Below, in pieces: positions 23,842-30,427 of a stretch of 30,427 nucleotides of DNA. The position numbers were made by a program, and so were the translations under genes. Positions within the stretch are counted from its first letter, which is position 1. Every line of letters begins with the position of its first letter. The stretch spans positions 1 to 30,427 of IMG/VR virus record IMGVR_UViG_3300020183_003294, one strand, 5' to 3'. This DNA is from a virus. The notes below the pieces were generated by a model. It searched no databases. It was not told the DNA's origin and saw only the letters and a program-made list of their open reading frames with translations.

Positions 23842-24689
23842 ATTGATTTTATTTTATTAATCAAATTATTCCATTTGGAGTACTCCCCATAATCACCTAA
23901 TATACAATTTTTTTCGAATAAAAACAAGGGGTCGTCTATGTTAATACGAAACTTATTTTTTCTTAATGAATTGTACATAATTCCATACTCATTCGAATAA
24001 GAATAATCTTGATTATTGTTGGCAACTGATTTAATTCTTTCTATCGATGTGGAATCCCATTTGAAATGGTGAACCTGTACATGGTCTTTAGGATTAATTA
24101 ATGGATGATTCCATCCTTGCCATCTCCAAGTTGTTTGATTATCTATTTTTGCATAATGTTGTCCGAATGTAATCTCTATATAACCCCTCATAACACAAAC
24201 CTTATTTGGATTAGCGTTGCTTAAAGGATATCTAAAAAATCCCGCATTCGGAAATTGTTTGAATATGTATTCTTTTTCTTTTAATTCTGAAAATTCACCG
24301 TTTGGACCGATTCTATCTATAAATCCCCCCCTTACTATGTCCCACCCATTTTGTTCACACTCATTAATTAAATCACCTAATTTATTTTTTGGATATAAGT
24401 GAAATTCATCAATATCTGATATTACCCACCAATCGTTTGGTTGTCTATTTGTTATGTAATTATAAAGCATTGTGACTCTCTCCCAATCAAAAATTCTATC
24501 GTGATGGGTTTTAACAATTTTTACATGTTTAAAATCTTTAATAACTTCTTTTACCTCAACATCTAACTTGGGGTTTTCATCGGTGTTATAAACGATGTAA
24601 TTTATCTCATCAACATAGGATGAGTAATGTTGTATATGGTGTTTTATTAAATTTGTGCCGTGACCTATAACTGTAACTAATCTTATCAT
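23838..24689 (-). CDS. GT-A glycosyltransferase, GT2/GT92-like
   Basis: A 283-residue protein beginning RLVTVIGHGTNLIKHHIQHY, the first strand and helix pattern of Glyco_tranf_2_4 and GT92-type enzymes. These start with a strand followed by a His/Tyr-rich helix that describes leaving the bed of the active site. The metal-binding motif is WWVISDIDEFHLYP (87-100), with Asp92-x-Asp94. The C-terminal HPLINPKDHVQVHHFKWD segment contains the clustered His residues often found in the acceptor half of these enzymes. A hexosyltransferase acting on a growing glycan is the probable role. It overlaps both neighbours by 4 bases. Confidence 0.83.
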   Translation of the reverse strand: MIRLVTVIGHGTNLIKHHIQHYSSYVDEINYIVYNTDENPKLDVEVKEVIKDFKHVKIVKTHHDRIFDWERVTMLYNYITNRQPNDWWVISDIDEFHLYPKNKLGDLINECEQNGWDIVRGGFIDRIGPNGEFSELKEKEYIFKQFPNAGFFRYPLSNANPNKVCVMRGYIEITFGQHYAKIDNQTTWRWQGWNHPLINPKDHVQVHHFKWDSTSIERIKSVANNNQDYSYSNEYGIMYNSLRKNKFRINIDDPLFLFEKNCILGDYGEYSKWNNLINKIKSI

Positions 24690-25426
24690 ATTTTTCGATT
24701 TATCAACGTAATTCCACTCGAAGTTGGTTTTGTTGAAAATTTACGAAAATTAAAAAGATTAATCAAGTTCCACTCTTTGTTTTTTTGTAGTTCTTTAATA
24801 AGTTTTGATGGTCCATCAAATCTATGATGGTCTTTCTTTGCATCCTCAGTAATGATTAATGATTTTTCATATTCTGAGTCTGTGTCGTGTATAACGATTA
24901 TACCATTATCTGTAAGTAAATTAGAATATAATTCAAAATCTTTTTTAACACCTTCATATGAATGATCACCATCAATATAAATAAAATCTATTTTTATATC
25001 TTGTCTAACAAAAAAGTCATGATAAGCATCCTCCGATGTTGATTTAATAAATCTTGGATGAAAATTACTTCTAAAAAATGAATTCTCATTATCGACATCG
25101 TTTGGTCCTCCGATTCCATTACAAGCGTCAACTAAATATGTAACACCAATATCTCCCCAATTGTAATCAGGGTCACCTTCAAATATTTTTTGTTTATGTA
25201 AATCTACTCTTGCTTGTGTCATAATTCTTGGTATAAACCCACCACCAGAACCAATACAAACACACACCTTTGACCTCATATGTTGTATGAGTGAATATAT
25301 CAATATACCATCTCCCATGTGAAATTTGGTACCTCCGTGTGTCCACAAATAGGGTAAGTCTTCACCATTGTTTGTGGTTATATTACTTTCAATAAATTCT
25401 TGATTTAATATTGTCTTATCCTTCAT
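24686..25426 (-). CDS. Class I SAM-dependent methyltransferase (Methyltransf_24-like)
   Basis: A 246-residue methyltransferase. VCVCIGSGGGFIPRIM (54-69) is motif I for SAM binding, DFIYIDGDHSYEGVKKDF (147-164) is the post-II segment typical of Methyltransf_24 and sugar or CmcI-like O-methyltransferases, and NGIIVIHDTD (174-183) follows with the catalytic-region Asp. In glycan loci this group methylates hydroxyls of sugars. The sequence EDLPYLWTHGGTKFHMGDG near the N-terminus probably contributes to the substrate site. The start overlaps the upstream gene by 11 bases and the end overlaps the next by 4. Likely it caps or tailors a sugar of the same glycan. Confidence 0.86.
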   Translation of the reverse strand: MKDKTILNQEFIESNITTNNGEDLPYLWTHGGTKFHMGDGILIYSLIQHMRSKVCVCIGSGGGFIPRIMTQARVDLHKQKIFEGDPDYNWGDIGVTYLVDACNGIGGPNDVDNENSFFRSNFHPRFIKSTSEDAYHDFFVRQDIKIDFIYIDGDHSYEGVKKDFELYSNLLTDNGIIVIHDTDSEYEKSLIITEDAKKDHHRFDGPSKLIKELQKNKEWNLINLFNFRKFSTKPTSSGITLINRKI

Positions 25427-26123
25427 AATTTATTAAATCTTTTACCTTCTCATATAAATCTAAGTCCTTATTTAATGGTACACCTGTGACCATTGAACAT
25501 ATTGACATTGTTATTCCTTCCCCCGCACCCACAATTTCTTTATTTTCTAAAATATCACAATATTCTTTTATAATTTGTAGTTTTTCATACCATTTAAAAA
25601 ATTCTGAATAATCGTATTTTTTAAAAACCAAAAAATGTTCCCATATCGTCTCTCTTTCAACAAAATCACCAATTTTAGAATTTACAAACGCATAATACAT
25701 TTTCCAATCATTCTTTAACATTAAATCTAAATCTTTAATTGTGGTTTTTTTTACTCTGTGATTTGAGAGGTTTTCTATATAACTAATACCTTCTTTGAAA
25801 TTATATTTTTTCAATTCGGCAAGAGGGGTGAAATCGATATTATACTTTGTATCTGCATCGAGTATGATTGCTGTATCCTGTTTTATTAGAATTTCCTTAA
25901 CCAATAAAATTTTATCATGATATGATTTATATTGTCTGTTGTACTCTAATACTGTTAAGGATAAGGGTGTGTATTTTGTATAAAAAAATTCGGAATTATC
26001 TGTTAGTACATAACACTTAAATCCTAAATTCAGTAACTTATTTAATTTTTGAACTGTTCCGTCAAAATATTTTTTATCACCAAAACATAAAACACCGAAC
26101 CCTATTTTATTTATTTGCTCCAT
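25416..26123 (-). CDS. Putative GT-A glycosyltransferase (DAD motif)
   Basis: A 235-residue protein with an N-terminal Rossmann-like opening (IGFGVLCFGDKKYF), a YKSYHDKILLVKEIL helix (66-80) before the metal motif, and AIILDADTKY (85-94) with Asp89-Ala-Asp91. The order (KY.DK..L...L...D.VI.LDAD) is that of GT8 and related GT-A enzymes, but I cannot place it in one CAZy family. A conserved-looking WEHFLVFKK stretch (near 157-165) probably forms part of the acceptor side, and GAGEGITMSI follows near 197. It overlaps its neighbours by 17 and 11 bases. It probably adds a hexose to the glycan assembled by this locus. Confidence 0.76.
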   Translation of the reverse strand: MEQINKIGFGVLCFGDKKYFDGTVQKLNKLLNLGFKCYVLTDNSEFFYTKYTPLSLTVLEYNRQYKSYHDKILLVKEILIKQDTAIILDADTKYNIDFTPLAELKKYNFKEGISYIENLSNHRVKKTTIKDLDLMLKNDWKMYYAFVNSKIGDFVERETIWEHFLVFKKYDYSEFFKWYEKLQIIKEYCDILENKEIVGAGEGITMSICSMVTGVPLNKDLDLYEKVKDLINYEG

Positions 26124-26751
26124 ACGCGTACAGTCCCATGTGTTTTATTTCGGAACTCAATAATGTATCAATATATACCTTGTATCCTACTTCCCTTAAT
26201 TTTGTTAATAAATTAAAATCTTCACCTAACCAATCACCAGATTTTTCATTGTAAGTAAATTCAAAATATGGCTTATGAATCTTTTTAAAAATTTCAGTTT
26301 TCATTAAAATACATCCCATACCAACACCCTCCACTTCTATCAATTCTTCTTCTATTTTTAAGGGTAAAAAACTATCCCAATTTCCTATATTTTTATATGC
26401 CACAGGTTTAAGTGGGTTGGTTCTTTTAAGATAATTACAACCTACAATATCTTTGTTATGTTCTAATAATCTTACCGCAGTAGTTGATGGAAAAACCATA
26501 TCACTATCTAACCACAGCACATAATCCGAATTAATTAATTTAGCTTCTTCTATCAGTTTTTCTCTCTGATTTAATAGAATAGTACTTGAGTCAAAAAATA
26601 AGTAAGTGTCAATAATTTCGCTAGTTGTTTTATATAATTGTGATAAACTAAAAGCAAAATGAGTATGAACCATATCCCTTGTTGGCACAACGATTGCCAA
26701 TTTTTTATTTCTACCACTCCAAAGTGAACTATTATACATGTTTTTTCTCAT
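26107..26751 (-). CDS. GT-A glycosyltransferase (GT2-like, phage type)
   Basis: A 214-residue compact GT-A enzyme. KLAIVVPTRDMVHTHFAFSL (17-36) is the first strand and helix, YVLWLDSDMVFP (77-88) carries the DSD metal motif, VEGVGMGCILMK (140-151) and GDWLGEDFNL (172-181) are the usual acceptor-site and catalytic-base segments, and IKHMG (202-206) supplies the late metal-binding His. This arrangement is common in phage and archaeal GT2-like transferases. It is the second gene of the enzyme run and overlaps the neighbours by 4 and 17 bases. Donor and acceptor are unknown. Confidence 0.85.
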   Translation of the reverse strand: MRKNMYNSSLWSGRNKKLAIVVPTRDMVHTHFAFSLSQLYKTTSEIIDTYLFFDSSTILLNQREKLIEEAKLINSDYVLWLDSDMVFPSTTAVRLLEHNKDIVGCNYLKRTNPLKPVAYKNIGNWDSFLPLKIEEELIEVEGVGMGCILMKTEIFKKIHKPYFEFTYNEKSGDWLGEDFNLLTKLREVGYKVYIDTLLSSEIKHMGLYAYGANK

Positions 26752-27194
26752 AAACCTGGTGTGTTGTTAGATATTGTGTCTTCTTGGTTTGTCAAATTTT
26801 TTGCTAAAGAAATTAACTCCTGAATTCTTTTAGAAAAAAGTTGATAATCTTTGATTGGTAAATGACTTATTATTGAATATGTTTCCTTAGAAAAAGTGTT
26901 TGTTGTTACGATTTCAATTGCACCGATTCTCGCCCACTTTTCTATAATGGAAATTCTTGAGATATTTTCATCGTTATCCAAAATACCTCTAACTGTTTCT
27001 TGATTTAGACTCTTATAAAGTTCAACCAAAATCTCATATTCTTCTTTTGCGTTTTTTGAAAAAAAAGATAAAAATTTTAGTTTTTTGATTCTTTTAATTA
27101 GTTCTATAATCTTATCCTTATCATGATCTATTGCCGACCATTTTATATAGAACAAATCATATTTAGGTGGAAATGGTTTATAACTCAAGTTCAT
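26748..27194 (-). CDS. Hypothetical protein, first gene of the enzyme run
   Basis: A 148-residue protein I do not recognise. It is rich in Lys, Ile and Glu, and its predicted character is mostly helical: IIELIKRIKKLKFLSFFSKNAKEE near 29-52, then a central EKWARIGAIEIV strand-like piece, then ISLAKNL. There is no signal peptide or membrane segment. It starts 39 bases after the 77-residue structural-type gene and its end overlaps a glycosyltransferase gene by 4 bases. Because it lies between the virion genes and the glycan genes it could belong to either, for example as a small virion or assembly protein. Confidence 0.7.
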   Translation of the reverse strand: MNLSYKPFPPKYDLFYIKWSAIDHDKDKIIELIKRIKKLKFLSFFSKNAKEEYEILVELYKSLNQETVRGILDNDENISRISIIEKWARIGAIEIVTTNTFSKETYSIISHLPIKDYQLFSKRIQELISLAKNLTNQEDTISNNTPGL

Positions 27195-27233
27195 TGAGTT
27201 AATATAATAAAAAAAATTAGAATTGTGAATGAA
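27195..27233. other. Short intergenic gap
   Basis: A 39-base AT-rich spacer between the 77-residue and 148-residue genes. On the minus strand it contains a run of eight T residues but no stem before it, so I do not call a terminator, and no late-promoter-like or Shine-Dalgarno-like sequence is visible before the 27194 start. Confidence 0.45.
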
Positions 27234-27467
27234 TTAAACGTAATCCTGTGGTGTAGACAAACCTCCAAAATCTGACGACTCTTGTGTTTGTGAACCTGAT
27301 GATATACTTGAGATAACAGTAGTAGCTCGGTTTCTACCGACACCCAAACTTGAGTTTAAACCAATATTTTGACCCGCAGCTACGTTACCTGATCCAGTAA
27401 TTAGCCCCAAAGCTGCTGCGACTTTACCTATACTTATTTCCGAACCGGTTGCTGGTAGTAAACCCAT
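27234..27467 (-). CDS. Small virion-type protein with LPxxGxISxGxV N-terminus
   Basis: A 77-residue protein. The opening GLLPATGSEISIGKVAAALGL matches a pattern I know from phage structural proteins (LPxSGxISxxDVxxxLG), where it starts short or long tail-associated proteins. The rest is Gly/Ser/Asn-rich (GSGNVAAGQNIGLNSSLG) and ends FGGLSTPQDYV. There are no catalytic motifs. Its position directly behind the repeat fibre and before the glycan genes suggests a tail or fibre accessory protein. It has an 83-base leader of its own. Structural role inferred. Confidence 0.72.
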   Translation of the reverse strand: MGLLPATGSEISIGKVAAALGLITGSGNVAAGQNIGLNSSLGVGRNRATTVISSISSGSQTQESSDFGGLSTPQDYV

Positions 27468-27550
27468 TGTAATTAACTAGTTTTTATATAAATACTTATG
27501 TTTTCAGTTTTATTTTGATAATATATCTCAAATTAATTTATAAATGAATT
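27468..27550. other. Intergenic region behind the fibre gene
   Basis: An 83-base AT-rich gap. On the minus strand it has TATAAATT (27542-27535), one mismatch from a T4-type late promoter box, about 70 bases before the next start; in such AT-rich DNA I give this little weight. No terminator hairpin is visible, so transcription from the fibre gene probably continues into the downstream genes. Confidence 0.35.
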
Positions 27551-27898
27551 TTAAAGATTGTGTTTTTTTACTATGTTTTCTAAATCTTCAATTTTTTTAG
27601 ATAGTTCTCTTATTGATTCAATTAATAAGGGTACTATTTTTTCATATTGAATGGTTAAATATTCCTCACCACTTTTAGATTTATCAGTACCATCATTGTC
27701 AAATGGTGCCAATTTTACCGCTTCAGGTAGGACTTCTTTAACATCTTGTGCAAATACACCAACCAATCTTTCTTCGGTGTTAAATTTAGCAACATCTTTT
27801 GCCAATTCATTCCAATTATATGTAAACCCACTTAGTTTTAAAACTTTCTCTAATGGATTTTCTATAAATTCAATATTGGTCTTTAATCTCCTGTCTGA
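27551..27898 (-). other. Peptidase_S74 intramolecular chaperone domain
   Basis: This part of the fibre gene encodes residues 696-810. It starts at the SDRRLK autocleavage motif and includes FTYNWNEL, VGVFAQDVKEVLPEAV and the YEKIVPLLIESIREL helix, all hallmark S74 segments. By analogy with endosialidase and T5 L-shaped tail fibre chaperones it folds the trimer and is then cut off. The nucleophilic Ser696 and the following Asp are intact, so cleavage is expected. Confidence 0.88.
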
Positions 27899-29983
27899 TG
27901 AGTATGCAATAACATCATTACCCGCATCAATTCTACCATCTGTTGCGGATGGGTTAACATTCACACCTAAAGCTCCTGCAGTTACTTTTACGTCACCATT
28001 TGCTTCCAATCTATATCCTGGATTGGTAGTACCTAAACCAACGAAACCTGTTCCAAGAATGTTAAGAACATCATCTACTGAGTGTAGACCCATAGATATT
28101 CTATTACTTGTTGAATTTGCTCCATTATATTGGAAATAGAATTGTCCCATGTTTCTGGAACCATCCGACTGACCAAGTGCATACATAATATGGTCACCCG
28201 CCGCCATTCCACTATTTAATATCCTTACACCTCTTTGGAATGTTCCTGTGCCCGATGCTCTTAAATCTAATAATGGTGTAGACCCATTGTTCGTTCCATT
28301 TACATATAACTGAGACCCATCAAATGTTAAATTAGCTTCAGCGTTTAAAGTGACACCTCCAACACTTGTCATTATTCTATTATCAGCCGCATTTGTAATT
28401 GTGGTTGTTCCACTTGTACCGCTTGAACCTGAACTACCACTTGAACCACTACTTCCACTTGAACCAGAGCTACCTGAACTTCCTGAACTTCCTGAACTAC
28501 CGGAAGAACCTGATGAACCACTAGTACCGCTTGACCCACTATTTCCACTTGTACCCGCTGTTCCTGACGATCCAGAAGTCCCTGAAGTTCCGCTACTTCC
28601 TGAAGTACCACTACTCCCACTACTACCACTACTTCCACTTGTTCCACTACTTCCACTTGAACCACTACTTCCACTAGACCCTGATGTTCCTGATGAACCA
28701 TTAGCTCCACTTGTACCAGATGAACCTGAACTACCACTTGAACCACTACTTCCACTTGAACCAGAGCTACCTGAACTTCCTGAAGTACCGCTAGTACCTG
28801 ATGTTCCACTACTACCACTTGTTCCACTACTTCCTGAATTACCTGAAGAACCTGAACTTCCTGACGAACCTGAAGTACCACTAGTACCCGAACTACCACT
28901 ATTACCAGATGTTCCTGATGAACCACTTGAACCACTTGAACCAGAAGTTCCACTTGAACCACTAGAACCAGATGAACCACTTGAACCTGATGTTCCTGAT
29001 GAACCACTAGAACCAGAAGTTCCACTTGACCCACTAAAACCAGATGAACCTGAAGAACCAGATGTTCCTGACGAACCACTAGAACCAGATGAACCACTTG
29101 TACCTGATGTTCCACTACTTCCTGAAGTTCCGCTAGAACCAGATGTTCCTGAATTTCCACTACTACCTGAAGAACCACTTGAACCTGAAGTACCCGAACT
29201 ACCACTATTACCAGATGTTCCACTTGAGCCGCTGATACCTGAACTTCCTGAAGTTCCACTTGATCCGCTGCTACCCGAACTTCCTGAAGTTCCACTAGTT
29301 CCACTTGAGCCAGATGTTCCTGAAGAACCACTATCACCACTTGTTCCAGAAGAACCAGATGAACCTGAAGAACCAGATGTTCCTGATGAACCACTACTAC
29401 CACTTGTTCCAGATGTTCCCGAAGAACCACTTAATCCAGAAGAACCACTTGAACCACTGCTGCCAGATGTTCCTGATGTTCCACTTGATCCATTCGAACC
29501 GCTTGAACCGGACGTTCCACTACTCCCCGAACTACCTGAGGTGCCTGATAATCCGCTTGTTCCACTGGTTCCTGAAGAACCACTAGTACCCGATGATCCA
29601 CTTGAACCTGATGTGCCGGAAGAACCACTAGTACCACTTAATCCACTCGAACCACTTGTACCAGAAGAACCTGAAGAACCACTACTACCACTTGTTCCAG
29701 AAGAACCAGATGTACCTGAAGTACCTGATGTTGATGCAACAAAGGTTACACCATTTAAAACTAAACTACCACTAACTTTTAATGAACCGGTAAAATCATG
29801 AATATCATCACTTGAGTTACCAAATTTGTTAGATCCACTAACAAAAGATGCGGTTTGATAAATAACTGAAGACGAAATTATATATTGTTGTGCAACAATA
29901 TTACCTTGTATATTTAAATCTCCTGATATATCCGCCGAACCTGATACAATCAGGCCATTTTTGACTTTAAATTCGTTTGCCAT
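27551..29983 (-). CDS. Tail fibre with G-S/T-S collagen-like repeat and Peptidase_S74 intramolecular chaperone
   Basis: An 810-residue virion fibre. The N-terminus, MANEFKVKNGLIVSGSADISG, and later SNKFGNSSDDIHDFTGSL are phrases seen in marine phage fibre proteins and probably form the attachment part. Residues 84-525 are about 147 G-x-S triplets, mostly GTS and GSS, with rare N, L, F, D, A or I substitutions. A beta-rich tip region follows (526-690, including VLNILGTGFVGLGTTNPGYRLE). The C-terminal Peptidase_S74 domain starts at SSDRRLKTNIE. In this family a trimer-assisted autocleavage occurs just before the Ser of the SDxR motif, here Ser696, releasing a chaperone of about 115 residues that ends in a coiled coil (ESIRELSKKIEDLENIVKKH). 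A late-promoter-like site precedes the gene. Confidence 0.93.
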   Translation of the reverse strand: MANEFKVKNGLIVSGSADISGDLNIQGNIVAQQYIISSSVIYQTASFVSGSNKFGNSSDDIHDFTGSLKVSGSLVLNGVTFVASTSGTSGTSGSSGTSGSSGSSGSSGTSGSSGLSGTSGSSGTSGSSGSSGTSGSSGTSGTSGLSGTSGSSGSSGTSGSSGSNGSSGTSGTSGSSGSSGSSGLSGSSGTSGTSGSSGSSGTSGSSGSSGSSGTSGDSGSSGTSGSSGTSGTSGSSGSSGSSGTSGSSGISGSSGTSGNSGSSGTSGSSGSSGSSGNSGTSGSSGTSGSSGTSGTSGSSGSSGSSGTSGSSGSSGFSGSSGTSGSSGSSGTSGSSGSSGSSGSSGTSGSSGSSGSSGTSGNSGSSGTSGTSGSSGSSGSSGNSGSSGTSGSSGTSGTSGTSGSSGSSGSSGSSGSSGSSGSSGTSGANGSSGTSGSSGSSGSSGSSGTSGSSGSSGSSGTSGSSGTSGTSGSSGTAGTSGNSGSSGTSGSSGSSGSSGSSGSSGSSGSSGSSGSSGSSGSSGTSGTTTITNAADNRIMTSVGGVTLNAEANLTFDGSQLYVNGTNNGSTPLLDLRASGTGTFQRGVRILNSGMAAGDHIMYALGQSDGSRNMGQFYFQYNGANSTSNRISMGLHSVDDVLNILGTGFVGLGTTNPGYRLEANGDVKVTAGALGVNVNPSATDGRIDAGNDVIAYSSDRRLKTNIEFIENPLEKVLKLSGFTYNWNELAKDVAKFNTEERLVGVFAQDVKEVLPEAVKLAPFDNDGTDKSKSGEEYLTIQYEKIVPLLIESIRELSKKIEDLENIVKKHNL
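28409..29734 (-). repeat. Collagen-like G-x-S coding repeat
   Basis: About 1.3 kb encoding the 9-base/3-residue repeats of the fibre. Codons vary synonymously, so most units differ at DNA level, but there are long exact direct copies. A 64-base identity occurs between 28424-28487 and 28721-28784 (offset 297, exactly 33 triplets), and a 33-base identity between 28883-28915 and 29189-29221 (offset 306, 34 triplets). The offsets being multiples of nine shows in-register segmental duplication, so the array probably expands and contracts by recombination. The absence of stops in the repeat also opens long false reading frames on the other strand. Confidence 0.95.
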
Positions 29984-30014
29984 TTATCAAATTAGTTTCA
30001 TTATCCACTAATAG

Positions 30015-30022
30015 TATTTATG
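30015..30022 (-). promoter_or_regulatory. Late-promoter-like box (CATAAATA)
   Basis: On the minus strand the bases read CATAAATAC, seven of eight matches to the T4-type late promoter TATAAATA, and fit the NATAAATA form described for T4-like marine phages. It lies about 32 bases before the fibre ATG (29983), which would leave a leader of roughly 20 bases, and lies just downstream of the terminator. In DNA this AT-rich a chance match is quite possible, and no T4-like sigma or clamp gene is in the window. Confidence 0.4.
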
Positions 30023-30061
30023 TGTTTACTATAAATATTTAATCATTTGTCATAAAATAAA

Positions 30062-30084
30062 AAAGGGGGAATAAATCCCCCTTT
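30062..30084 (-). terminator. Rho-independent terminator after the upstream fibre-like gene
   Basis: A perfect 9-base stem (AAAGGGGGA paired with TCCCCCTTT) with a 5-base loop. On the minus strand it is followed by a T-rich tail (TTTATTTT after the stem). It lies 20 bases after the stop at 30104 and before the late-promoter-like site, so it ends the upstream transcript and isolates the fibre gene and the genes behind it. The stem also has a T-run on its plus-strand side, but no plus-strand gene uses it. Confidence 0.88.
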
Positions 30085-30103
30085 CATTGAATTTTTTTTC
30101 ATA

Positions 30104-30427
30104 TTATATAGATAGTGCTCTTGCGAACATAACCACACTCCAAGTTCCTGAAGATGATGTTACAGTAACCGTACCACTATTAGATATAGTGAACGAAATC
30201 GCTGTTGTATTACCTAAGTCAGTTGTTGTGGTTTCAGTCAAATTAGATGTTGAACCATCCCATATACCAACTATACTACCCGCTCTCATATTAGAACCAT
30301 TCTTTACTAAGTAATCAAGAACCACACCGTTATATTCTGATAATGTGAACATTGTTGTACTAGTACTTACAGATTGATTACTTGTACGAACATCTACCTT
30401 ACCATTTAATAACAAGTCACCTGTCAA
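30104..30427 (-). CDS. C-terminal part of a fibre-like virion protein (5' end outside window)
   Basis: The reading frame is open to the window edge. The first codon, TTG, most likely encodes an internal Leu of a longer protein, since L-T-G-D-L-L-L-N-G is the internal repeat phrase of phage tail fibres (TGDLxLNG). The 107 visible residues are Thr/Ser/Val-rich, with NTTAISFTISNSGTVTVTSSSGTWSVVMFARALSI forming short beta strands to the end, as expected for a fibre or appendage tip. There are no catalytic motifs. It is followed by a strong terminator, so it belongs to the transcription unit upstream of the repeat fibre. Confidence 0.75.
   Translation of the reverse strand: MTGDLLLNGKVDVRTSNQSVSTSTTMFTLSEYNGVVLDYLVKNGSNMRAGSIVGIWDGSTSNLTETTTTDLGNTTAISFTISNSGTVTVTSSSGTWSVVMFARALSI

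Noticed and set aside
27487-27494. Perfect TATAAATA late-promoter consensus on the plus strand
   Set aside because: It points against every gene in the window and would run antisense into the fibre gene. In DNA this AT-rich one such match is expected by chance.
27535-27542. TATAAATT on the minus strand as a second late promoter for the 77-residue gene
   Set aside because: One mismatch, about 70 bases from the start and in a very AT-rich gap; too weak to list as a promoter.
28409-29734. CRISPR-like repeat array
   Set aside because: Units are 9 bases, in frame and continuous without spacers, and code for fibre triplets.
28350-29801. A 483-codon plus-strand open frame rich in Pro, Leu, Glu and Val, and long open frames in another minus-strand frame
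   Set aside because: They are mirror images of the G-x-S repeat: a 9-base repeat lacking stops opens several frames at once. The composition is a pure repeat translation, with no start context, and the true frame has phage N-terminal and S74 C-terminal domains.
1-30427. Bacterial capsule or O-antigen cluster
   Set aside because: No flippase, polymerase, chain-length regulator or membrane-bound initiating transferase is visible, and the run is joined to tail-fibre genes. A prophage or other mobile setting cannot be excluded from 30 kb.
1-30427. tRNA genes, integrase, attachment sites, insertion sequences
   Set aside because: I saw no cloverleaf-like sequence, recombinase motifs or flanking direct or inverted repeats in the window.

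Overview
The window looks like part of a tailed-phage genome (or a prophage or metagenomic phage contig) with low GC. Every gene I can support is on the minus strand and nearly all overlap or abut, so transcription runs from high to low coordinates. The phage assignment rests on the right end: the tail end of one fibre-like protein, a rho-independent terminator, and then an 810-residue fibre made of a phage-type N-terminus, about 440 residues of G-S/T-S triplets and a C-terminal Peptidase_S74 intramolecular chaperone. There are no ribosomal, tRNA or host housekeeping genes. I cannot name the host. The six starts I checked lack a clear Shine-Dalgarno sequence.

Layout in order of transcription. 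30427-27234 is the virion module (partial fibre, terminator, late-promoter-like site, repeat fibre, 77-residue structural-type protein). 27194-23599 holds an unknown protein, three GT-A-type glycosyltransferases, a class I methyltransferase and a small charged protein. 23599-16503 is the most unusual block: two GT7 (beta-4-galactosyltransferase family) enzymes, each with a LamG-like domain inserted inside the catalytic fold, then a LamG plus radical-SAM fusion, then the same two modules as separate genes. 16503-12183 holds a GT-B fucosyltransferase-like protein, a short DegT-like protein, two SGNH-hydrolase-like proteins and a glycine amidinotransferase-family enzyme. 12181-4143 holds four paralogous putative glycosyltransferases with GT10-like motifs (one fused to an SDR sugar epimerase) interleaved with three more SGNH-like proteins. 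4146-1 holds a DUF5672-type transferase, a StrG-like 2-oxoglutarate oxygenase, a PLP-dependent sugar 3-dehydratase-like protein with His in place of the Schiff-base Lys, and two SDR enzymes, the last cut by the window edge.

Taken together this is a polysaccharide or glycoprotein factory of about 27 genes directly behind a tail-fibre gene. It has enzymes to make modified nucleotide sugars (SDRs, 3-dehydratase, DegT-like), to transfer them (at least ten transferases of several folds), and to decorate them (methyl-, amidino-, SGNH acyl-type, oxygenase). None of these proteins shows an obvious signal peptide or membrane segment, so they probably act in the cytoplasm of the infected cell. My leading inference is that they build a glycan on the virion, with the Ser/Thr-rich fibre repeat as one possible acceptor; modification of the host envelope is the main alternative. 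The part most likely to be undescribed is the set of four consecutive LamG-bearing enzymes, especially the LamG domains nested within GT7 folds.
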